A DNA stretch of 6,734 bases, taken from assembly GCA_020430675.1 (NCBI GenBank), contig JAGQJJ010000221.1, positions 1 through 6,734 on the forward strand, in the 5' to 3' direction. The notes under the pieces were generated by a model, which saw nothing but the letters and a program-made list of their open reading frames with translations, was not told the origin of the DNA and searched no databases. Position numbers and translations under genes: made by a program. Origin of the DNA: Myxococcales bacterium. Its GTDB lineage: Bacteria > Myxococcota > Bradymonadia > UBA7976 > UBA1532. How positions within the stretch are numbered: position 1 is the stretch's first letter; each line of letters begins with the position of its first letter. Positions 1 through 5,293 of the stretch are shown here, piece by piece.

Positions 1-2300
1 CGCGCGTTGCAGCCGCCGGTGCCGAGCAAGCCGCCGTCGCAGCCCGAGTCGCCGGTGCCGCCGCCCTGACCGGGCCCGCCCACGTCGCCATTGCCGCCGC
101 CGTTGCCCGCCGCGCCATCGCCCGCCCGCACCTTGCAGGCGTCGAGCGTGAGCAGATCGCCGCTGTTGCGCACCCACAGCCCATAGCTGCTTGCGCCGGC
201 CTGGTTGGGCGTCGTCGACTCGATCGTCACCCGCGTCAGCGAGGCCGGCCCGGCCAGCCCGTCGGCGATGACCCCGCGCGCCCCGCCGCGGATGATCGTC
301 TCGTAGTCCGCCGAGCGCGCCCAGCGCGGCCCCGGCCGATAGCCGCCGTAGATGCGCACCCCGGCGCGCAGCGTCACGGTGCCCTCATACACGCCCTCGG
401 CGGCGATGATGTACTTCGGCGGGTCGCTGCCCAGCGCCAGATCCATCGCCCGCGCGATGGTCGCCACCGGCGCCGCCAGCGTGCCCGCGTTCACGTCATT
501 GCCCCGCGGCGCCACGAAGATCGCGTCTTCGATCTCGCCGTCGAGCCCGTCGCAGTCCGCGTCCACAAAGCCCGGATCGGGCAGATCTTCCTCCGCCGAC
601 GGCTGGCACTCGTACTCGCAGCCGTTCGCCGGGTTGCCGTCGATGTCGTGGAAGCCGGGGTTGCACATGCCCAGCGAACACTGCCGCGCGTCGCAGCGGC
701 CCGAGGCATGCTCGTACGCGCAGCGCCGCCCGCAGCCGCCGCAATTGAGCGGATCGCTCTCCAGGTCGATGCCCTCGTCGATGGCGCCATCGCAGTCGTT
801 GTCGACCTGATCGCAGGCCTCGACGCCCTGATTGCTCAGCGTGCAAGCGTACTCGCACCCGTCGGCGTCGTTGCCGTTGTTATCCCAGAAGCCCGGGTTG
901 CAGTTGTCGATCAGGCACGCGCCCTGGCTGCACCGCGCGCTGGCTTCGGCCAGATCGCAGACAAAACCGCAGCGCCCGCAGTTGTTGACGTCCGACAGAA
1001 TGCCGAAGTCCTCGTCGGGCTGGCCATCGCAGTCATTATCAAGCCCGTCGCAGACCTCGGGCTGTGGTCCGATCGCGCCTTCGCAGTCGGCGAGGCGCCC
1101 ATCGATGCACCCCTGAAAGCCGCTACGGCACTGCCCGACGTCCATGCCGCAGGCCACGCGCAGCTCTTCGTCGACCGCAGCGTCGCAGTCATTGTCGATG
1201 CCATCGCACTGCTCCAGCCCCATATTGCTCAGCTGGCAGGGCCCGTACTCGCAGCCGTTGCCCGCGTTGCCATCGGCGTTGTGCCAGCCCGGCTCGCAGT
1301 CGCCGAGCGCGCACCGCCCGTCGACGCAGAGCGGCGCCGCGTGGTCGTAGCTGCAGGCGTTATTGCACACCCCACAATGCTGCGGGTCGGTCTGGTGGTC
1401 GAAGCTCTCGTCCACGCGGCCATCGCAGTCGTTGTCGCTGCCGTCGCAACGCACCTCATCGCCCGGGTCATAGCTGCCCGGGTAATCGCACGACCACGCG
1501 CCCTCGCGGCAGACCACCGGGGCGCCGGCGCAGACGCCGGTGTCGAGGCAGCCGAAGTCGACCGGCGCGTCAACGAGCTGCGCGCGCTCATCGGTCTGCG
1601 CGTTGCAGTTGTTGTCCTTGCCATCGCAGAGCTCGGGCGCGCCCTCATAGATCGTGGGATCGTCATCGGCGCAGTCGAAGCCCAGGCAGTCCTCGCCATC
1701 GCCGTACCCGTCGTTGTCGGCGTCGACGCACGTCGCGCACCCGGCCCCGTCGGCCGGGATGCACTGCTGCACCTCACGATCCTCGCCGCTGATGCGCACC
1801 GTCAGCGTCGCGCACTCGAAGCTCGGCGGGCAGCGGCCATCATCGGCGCAGTTCTCGCCGCAGTAGAACCCGTTGCCGATGTGCAGGCACAGATCGCCGC
1901 TGTCATCGCATTCCAGGTGCGACTCGCACGGCTTGCACAGGTCATTGGCGTCGGCCAGGCAGTACAGCGTGGTATCGGGCCCGTCGTTGGCCAGCGGGCG
2001 GCACTCCCAGCCGGCGGGGCAGTCGTCGTTGACCCGGCAGCGCCGCGTGCACACCTGGCCGCCTTCGGGCCGCTCGGTGCAGAGCTGCGCGAGGCATTGC
2101 GCGTTGTCGTCGCACTCCTCGCCGAAGTCGTCGAGATCGACCCGCATGTCGCGCACTTGCACGTCGACCAGCGGGGGCAGATCGGCGTCGACCGCGGGGG
2201 GCCTGGCGTCGGGCCCGTTTGGGCCGCCGACGCCAGCGTCGTCGGTGCAGCCAAGGGATAGAGCGAGGGCGACGAGGGGCACGACACGGCGCACGATCAT
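1..2300 (-). CDS. Cys-rich surface lipoprotein with MopE-type repeats and DUF1565 beta-helix start (partial, 3' end outside window)
   Basis: An uninterrupted frame of 766 codons runs from ATG at 2300 off the left edge. Residues 1-18 form a lipoprotein signal: R4 R5, a hydrophobic stretch, then LSLGC with C18 as the lipidated Cys; T19 D20 follow, which suits outer-membrane sorting. Residues 19-60 are an Asp/Pro-rich linker. Residues 61-191 are a Cys-rich region with CPAGWEC-like and CPPSFEC-like motifs. Residues 193-201 (DADNDGYGD) form an Asp loop. Five CDGxDNDCDG-type motifs start at C225, C285, C365, C417 and C496, with a decayed sixth at C583. From about residue 592 (AIFVAPRGNDVNAGT) a DUF1565/right-handed beta-helix domain begins, and residues 727-766 are Gly-rich. 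I count 68 Cys. MopE-type motifs are named after a copper-binding Methylococcus protein; metal or calcium binding here is inferred. Partner and function are unknown. The shine-dalgarno AGGAG and the lipobox both support this start. Confidence 0.93.
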   Translation of the reverse strand, partial: MIVRRVVPLVALALSLGCTDDAGVGGPNGPDARPPAVDADLPPLVDVQVRDMRVDLDDFGEECDDNAQCLAQLCTERPEGGQVCTRRCRVNDDCPAGWECRPLANDGPDTTLYCLADANDLCKPCESHLECDDSGDLCLHIGNGFYCGENCADDGRCPPSFECATLTVRISGEDREVQQCIPADGAGCATCVDADNDGYGDGEDCLGFDCADDDPTIYEGAPELCDGKDNNCNAQTDERAQLVDAPVDFGCLDTGVCAGAPVVCREGAWSCDYPGSYDPGDEVRCDGSDNDCDGRVDESFDHQTDPQHCGVCNNACSYDHAAPLCVDGRCALGDCEPGWHNADGNAGNGCEYGPCQLSNMGLEQCDGIDNDCDAAVDEELRVACGMDVGQCRSGFQGCIDGRLADCEGAIGPQPEVCDGLDNDCDGQPDEDFGILSDVNNCGRCGFVCDLAEASARCSQGACLIDNCNPGFWDNNGNDADGCEYACTLSNQGVEACDQVDNDCDGAIDEGIDLESDPLNCGGCGRRCAYEHASGRCDARQCSLGMCNPGFHDIDGNPANGCEYECQPSAEEDLPDPGFVDADCDGLDGEIEDAIFVAPRGNDVNAGTLAAPVATIARAMDLALGSDPPKYIIAAEGVYEGTVTLRAGVRIYGGYRPGPRWARSADYETIIRGGARGVIADGLAGPASLTRVTIESTTPNQAGASSYGLWVRNSGDLLTLDACKVRAGDGAAGNGGGNGDVGGPGQGGGTGDSGCDGGLLGTGGCNA
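606..1628 (-). repeat. Interleaved array of two Cys-rich protein modules (order II, I, II, I, I)
   Basis: Inside the lipoprotein gene, five modules each open with a CDGxDNDCDG-like motif. Type I (about 70 residues) continues with a CGxCxxxC cluster, then CNPGF-like, DGN and GCEYxC. Copies lie at 1236-1448, 843-1052 and 606-815. The last two align without gaps and share 37 of 70 residues. Type II (52-60 residues) instead continues with a GxCxxGxxxC...G(W/L)xxC pattern; copies lie at 1449-1628 and 1053-1208. The copies have diverged, so this is an old protein-level duplication and not a recent DNA repeat. Cys positions are conserved within each type, which suggests disulfide-bonded units. Confidence 0.85.
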
Positions 2301-2305
2301 GGCTT

Positions 2306-2310
2306 CTCCT
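2306..2310 (-). promoter_or_regulatory. Ribosome binding site of the lipoprotein gene
   Basis: AGGAG on the minus strand with five bases before ATG 2300. It selects this ATG over an out-of-frame ATG at 2287, whose reading frame has no signal peptide. Confidence 0.75.
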
Positions 2311-2323
2311 GCAGCGTGCCGTC

Positions 2324-2353
2324 ATCGTAGTGACACCCGAGCCTGTACTTCAA
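2324..2353 (-). promoter_or_regulatory. Candidate sigma70-type promoter for the lipoprotein gene
   Basis: On the minus strand, TTGAAG (2353-2348) is followed by an 18-base spacer and TACGAT (2329-2324). These match the TTGACA and TATAAT consensus at four of six positions each. Transcription would start near 2317, leaving a leader of about 17 bases that just holds the ribosome binding site. This is pattern matching only; GC-rich Myxococcota promoters are poorly predicted this way. Confidence 0.35.
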
Positions 2354-2361
2354 CAGCAGGA

Positions 2362-2390
2362 TTGGACGCCGCCGCCACTCGGAGTACCGT
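2362..2390 (+). promoter_or_regulatory. Weak candidate promoter for the three-helix membrane protein gene
   Basis: TTGGAC (2362-2367), a 17-base spacer and TACCGT (2385-2390) lie in the divergent region; each box matches consensus at three of six positions. A start near 2397 would give a leader of about 23 bases. It lies just upstream of the opposing promoter candidate, so the two genes may share control. Confidence 0.22.
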
Positions 2391-2410
2391 CGCAATGACC
2401 CCTCAGCTCG

Positions 2411-2415
2411 GGAGG
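2411..2415 (+). promoter_or_regulatory. Ribosome binding site supporting a GTG start
   Basis: GGAGG lies four bases before the GTG at 2420. The codons after this GTG give a conserved-looking cytoplasmic N-terminus ahead of the first helix, which favours it over the later internal ATG at about 2477, codon 20. Confidence 0.7.
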
Positions 2416-2419
2416 CCGC

Positions 2420-2908
2420 GTGTCGTACGAATTCAACCGCGAAGAGAACCGCACCATCGGCGCGCTGGCCGACAAGATGGGCATCGTGGGCCTCTTCTTC
2501 TGGCTCTGCGGCCTCGCCATCCTGCTCGTCGGCGCGCTCGGGCTCGCCCCGCTCTTTGCGCCCACCCCCGAGATGCCGACCCAGGTGCCGGCCGAGATCG
2601 CCGACGCGGTCAAAGGCGGCCTCGACCAGCTTCGCACCGGGGTTGAGACCCATCGCACCGAGGCCTGGTACGGCGGCATCGCCGCGGTCATCCAAGGTCT
2701 CATCTTCATCGCCGCCGGCCTCTTCACCAGGCGCTCGGCCAAGTACTTCCGCCGCATCGTGCAGACCGCCGGCGACGACCTCGCCCACCTGATGGACGCC
2801 CTGGTCGCCCTGCGCGGCTTCTTCGGCCTCATCTCGACCCTGTTGGTGCTCGGTCTGCTGCTCGCCCTCGGCGCCGCCGGCTTCTCGCTCTGGACGCGCT
2901 ACGGCTGA
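2420..2908 (+). CDS. Small three-helix membrane protein of unknown function
   Basis: A 162-residue protein beginning at GTG. I do not recognise a named family. Residues 1-19 are polar and include NRTIGALADKMG, a type of N-terminal segment I recall from other small uncharacterised membrane proteins (memory, not checked). Hydrophobic helices lie at about 20-46, 84-103 and 134-156. The cluster R104, R105, K108, R111, R112 after helix 2 places residues 104-133 in the cytoplasm. By the positive-inside rule the N-terminus is then cytoplasmic and the Pro-rich loop 47-83 outside. The segment 111-131, RRIVQTAGDDLAHLMDALVA and on, looks amphipathic and is the likeliest functional part. There are no enzymatic motifs, and only one Cys (C30). 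The gene is flanked by gaps of 119 and 208 bases, so it is probably monocistronic. Codon use resembles that of its neighbours. Confidence 0.85.
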   Translation: MSYEFNREENRTIGALADKMGIVGLFFWLCGLAILLVGALGLAPLFAPTPEMPTQVPAEIADAVKGGLDQLRTGVETHRTEAWYGGIAAVIQGLIFIAAGLFTRRSAKYFRRIVQTAGDDLAHLMDALVALRGFFGLISTLLVLGLLLALGAAGFSLWTRYG

Positions 2909-3055
2909 CTCAACGGTCGATAAGAGCAACATCGGCCCGCCAGAAAACCCCGCCAGGTCGCCCCGACGTAACATGCCTGACCGTCAATAGGCGTTTCTGC
3001 CCTCGGCACGGGTCTTGTGTTGCAAAAGAGCCGAGACTGCCCCGCCGGTTGATGT

Positions 3056-3067
3056 GACCAGGTGGTC
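3056..3067. other. Short dyad symmetry upstream of the secreted toroid protein gene
   Basis: GACCA and TGGTC arms flank a two-base centre. It lies in the 208-base gap (2909-3116), about 50 bases before the start codon. It could be an operator half-site pair or chance; the arms are only five bases. I found no convincing promoter boxes in the rest of this gap, which is visibly less GC-rich than the genes around it. Confidence 0.2.
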
Positions 3068-3104
3068 TCGTTGAAGCGCGGCGGCTCGCCAGTCTCCGAT
3101 CGAG

Positions 3105-3113
3105 AGGAGGTGA
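3105..3113 (+). promoter_or_regulatory. Very strong ribosome binding site of the secreted toroid protein gene
   Basis: AGGAGGTGA is a near-complete complement to the usual 16S rRNA 3' end and ends three bases before the ATG at 3117 (GGAGG core six bases away). This is the best match in the window and suggests efficient translation. Confidence 0.85.
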
Positions 3114-3116
3114 GCC

Positions 3117-5210
3117 ATGTTGGCCATCCAAAATCACCGCCGGCACGCGCTGCTCATCGCGGCGCTGGCGCTGACGATGGGCTGGGGCACCGCCCAGGCC
3201 CGAATCACCAACTTCGGCGCCGACGTCAACGACGCCATCGACGCAGGCCTCGACTACCTGCGCAACAACCACTACATCGGCGCAAGCTGCGACTGGGCCA
3301 ACGGCCTGACCGCGCTGGCGCTGCTCGAAAGGCGCGAGTCGGCGGACTTCGAAGCGCATATTCGGGGCTATGTGGGTTCGTCCGACGGCGACCAGGCGCT
3401 GCTCCGCACCGCGGTCGGCGCGATGATCGACAAGGCCTGGACCAACGGCTTCTACGCCTATGGTTACGGCGCGAGCATGATGGCCATGTCGCTCTATGCC
3501 CGCACCGGCGGCCCGGACGTGCCGAGCACGGCCAACCGCACCGTCGACGAGACCATGCGGCGCCTGGCCCAGACCACGATGGCGGTCGTGACCAACGGCG
3601 GCAACAACGACGGCTTCTGGGGCTATAACGGCGCCGGCAATGACTCGTCGACCACGCAGTTTGCCGTGGGCGGCCTCGCGGCGGCGCGCGGCTACTTCCT
3701 CGACCCCGACCTGGGCAATGACCCGGCCCTCGCCGCCCAGATCGACGCGGTGCTCGCGCGCACCGCCGCCGGCTATCACCGTATGATGAGCGCGAGCAAC
3801 GACGGCTACGGCGGTCGGGGCCACGGCTACCGCACCACCGGCTACGCGCCCTCGTATCAGCAGACCGCCTCGGCGCTGTTCTGCCAGCTGCTCGGCAACT
3901 CGACGCTGGCCGACCCCGGCCCCGCCGACGCCTTGCAGTGGCTCACCGAGCGCTACAACTACCAGAGCATCGCCCACGCCCAGAACAGCTGGGCGGCCTC
4001 GTACTACTACTATCTGTTCCACTCCTCGAAGGCCTACAGCCTGATCGAAGAGTCGAACATGGACCCGGCGGACGGCGGCTGGCACCCCAGCGTGCTCGGC
4101 ACGTTGGGCGCGGTGGGCCCGCGCATCATGCATCGCGACCCGGCGGTCGACGCGCGCCCCGCGGTGCGCGGCCCCAACCTGCCCGGCCCCAACGGCGGCG
4201 CGTACTACGAAGAGGAGAGCGCCCGCTGGTACTACGACTATGCCTATACCTTGATGACCCAGCAGGCGGCCAACGGCTATTTCCAGAGCCCGGTCGGCAC
4301 CTGGAACACCTGCTCGGGTCAGGCCTACGCCATCCTGGTGCTGCAGCGCTCGGTCGGCGGCGCCTGCCTCGACTCGGACGATGACGGCATCTGCGACGAC
4401 GTCGACAATTGCCCCGACGTGGTCAACCCCGAGCAGGAAGACCTGGACCTCGACGGCGTGGGCGACGCCTGCGACGCCTGCCCGGAGGTGCCCGCCGGTG
4501 ATGATCCCAGCCCCGACCTGCCCGGCTGCCCGGCCAATCGGCCTCCGGTCGCGGTCTGCGCCGACCGCGTGGTCGAAGCCGACAAGGCCTGCCTGGGCTG
4601 CGCCAGCGTTGACGACGGCAGCTTCGACCCCGACGGCGACCCGCTGACCGTCACCCAGGTGCCGGTCTGCGACTACCCGCTCGGCGTCACCGACGTCACG
4701 CTGACCGTCGCCGACGCGCAGTTCGCCGACCAGTGTGTGGCCACGGTCACCGTGGTCGACCACACCCCGCCCACGGTCGAGTGCAACACGCCCGAGACCA
4801 TCACCCCGCGCGACGCGCCGATCTGCTTCACCGCGACCGGCGCCGACAATTGCAGCGTCGAGCTCCAGGTCACCGACTACGATTGCTGGGCCATCAACGG
4901 CGCCGGCAAGCGGGTCGACAAGACCGGCTCGTGCGTGGTGCACTTCGGCGGCGGCGTCTTCTGCATCGAAGACAGCGGCGGCGTCGGCGACCACGTCGAG
5001 TGGACGCTGCTGGGCACCGATGGCAGCGGCAATGCCACCGAGAAGACGTGCACGGTCGAGGTGGTCAAGCCCCACGCCGCATGCAACCAGGGCGTCGGCA
5101 ATGGCCCCGAAGCGTGCGATCCGGGCAACTCGAACCAGGGCGACCCCGCCAACACCAACGATGAAGCCGGGGGCGTGCCGGGCACCCCGGGCAAGCGCGG
5201 CGGCCGCTGA
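3117..5210 (+). CDS. Secreted alpha/alpha-toroid protein with TSP3 repeat, PKD/HYR-like domains and conserved C-terminal tail
   Basis: A 697-residue exported protein. Residues 1-28 are a Sec signal peptide: R8 R9, a hydrophobic core, and cleavage after AQA28. Residues 30-415 show repeats of the squalene cyclase/prenyltransferase toroid fold, for example AIDAGLDYL with WANGLTALALLE, then DGFWGYNGAGNDSSTTQFAV (165-184), SYQQTASALFCQLL (246-259), and YYYYL and RWYYDYAYTL (296-300, 370-379). The DxDD acid of hopene cyclases is absent from this domain, so cyclase activity is unlikely; sugar or peptide binding or a lyase role are alternatives. Residues 417-455 are one TSP3 calcium repeat (DSDDDGICDDVDNCPD). 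Residues 475-548 resemble a PKD-like domain (ASVDDGSFDPDGDPLTVT) and 549-650 a HYR-like domain (HTPPTVEC, GADNCS). Residues 655-697 are a Gly/Pro/Asn-rich tail ending PGTPGKRGGR. Location: periplasm or cell surface. Substrate unknown. Confidence 0.92.
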   Translation: MLAIQNHRRHALLIAALALTMGWGTAQARITNFGADVNDAIDAGLDYLRNNHYIGASCDWANGLTALALLERRESADFEAHIRGYVGSSDGDQALLRTAVGAMIDKAWTNGFYAYGYGASMMAMSLYARTGGPDVPSTANRTVDETMRRLAQTTMAVVTNGGNNDGFWGYNGAGNDSSTTQFAVGGLAAARGYFLDPDLGNDPALAAQIDAVLARTAAGYHRMMSASNDGYGGRGHGYRTTGYAPSYQQTASALFCQLLGNSTLADPGPADALQWLTERYNYQSIAHAQNSWAASYYYYLFHSSKAYSLIEESNMDPADGGWHPSVLGTLGAVGPRIMHRDPAVDARPAVRGPNLPGPNGGAYYEEESARWYYDYAYTLMTQQAANGYFQSPVGTWNTCSGQAYAILVLQRSVGGACLDSDDDGICDDVDNCPDVVNPEQEDLDLDGVGDACDACPEVPAGDDPSPDLPGCPANRPPVAVCADRVVEADKACLGCASVDDGSFDPDGDPLTVTQVPVCDYPLGVTDVTLTVADAQFADQCVATVTVVDHTPPTVECNTPETITPRDAPICFTATGADNCSVELQVTDYDCWAINGAGKRVDKTGSCVVHFGGGVFCIEDSGGVGDHVEWTLLGTDGSGNATEKTCTVEVVKPHAACNQGVGNGPEACDPGNSNQGDPANTNDEAGGVPGTPGKRGGR
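4365..4481 (+). other. Thrombospondin type 3 calcium-binding repeat (protein domain)
   Basis: Residues 417-455 of the secreted toroid protein carry the Asp ladder DSDDDGICDD, then DNCPDVVNPEQ, then DLDLDGVGDACDAC. This is the standard TSP3 layout and in known structures it wraps calcium ions. Here it acts as a rigid linker between the helical toroid and the beta domains. Confidence 0.88.
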
Positions 5211-5223
5211 GCGGCGCCGTCCA

Positions 5224-5251
5224 CCGGACGGGGGCACGAACTCCCGTCCGG
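5224..5251 (+). terminator. Strong GC hairpin, probable terminator without a U tract
   Basis: CCGGACGGG (5224-5232) pairs perfectly with CCCGTCCGG (5243-5251). One G-U and one G-C pair extend the stem to 11 pairs around a six-base CACGAA loop. It begins 14 bases after the stop codon of the secreted protein and lies before the next ribosome binding site, the expected place for a terminator. No T run follows on either strand, so it may act as a U-less terminator, an mRNA 3'-end stabiliser, or an attenuator for the next gene. Confidence 0.6.
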
Positions 5252-5264
5252 CGCATCGATGGAG

Positions 5265-5270
5265 TAGGCT
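5265..5270 (+). promoter_or_regulatory. Weak candidate -10 element for the MgtC-DUF4010 gene
   Basis: TAGGCT keeps the T, A and final T of TATAAT and lies 23 bases before the GTG start. No -35 match is visible; that position falls inside the hairpin arm. If the hairpin terminates upstream transcripts, a promoter is needed about here. Confidence 0.2.
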
Positions 5271-5282
5271 GGCCCCATCCGC

Positions 5283-5287
5283 GGAGG
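5283..5287 (+). promoter_or_regulatory. Ribosome binding site supporting a GTG start
   Basis: GGAGG ends six bases before the GTG at 5294. With this start the MgtC domain has a short polar N-terminus and a complete first helix. Confidence 0.75.
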
Positions 5288-5293
5288 CCCGTC

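Noticed and set aside
648..2261. A 537-codon open frame on the plus strand opposite the lipoprotein gene, rich in Val/Ala/Ile
   Set aside because: It is the mirror of the Asp/Cys/Gly repeats: reading GAC backwards gives GTC, so DNDCDG becomes a run of Val and Ala. No ribosome binding site, no domain, and the opposite strand has a lipobox and clear families.
2297..2974. A 225-codon minus-strand frame over the small membrane protein gene
   Set aside because: Its Glu/Gly-rich product mirrors Leu/Ala/Gly-rich helices. The plus-strand frame has helices, a positive-inside pattern and GGAGG before its start.
3002..3035. CTCGGC and GCCGAG arms after the small membrane protein gene, as a terminator
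   Set aside because: The stem is six pairs with a 22-base loop, sits about 95 bases after the stop codon and has no T run; likely chance.
3071..3100. TTGAAG with TCCGAT 18 bases later as the promoter of the secreted toroid protein gene
   Set aside because: The implied start would fall inside the ribosome binding site at 3105-3113, leaving no usable leader.
4371..4382. A DxDD motif (D419, S, D421, D422) that might be a hopene cyclase acid
   Set aside because: It belongs to the TSP3 repeat DSDDDGICDD, outside the toroid domain, and is a calcium ladder.
2910..5237. A 775-codon open frame on the minus strand opposite the secreted toroid protein
   Set aside because: Same effect of high GC and an Asp-rich sense strand. 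The sense frame has a signal peptide, a strong ribosome binding site and recognisable domains; the antisense one has none.
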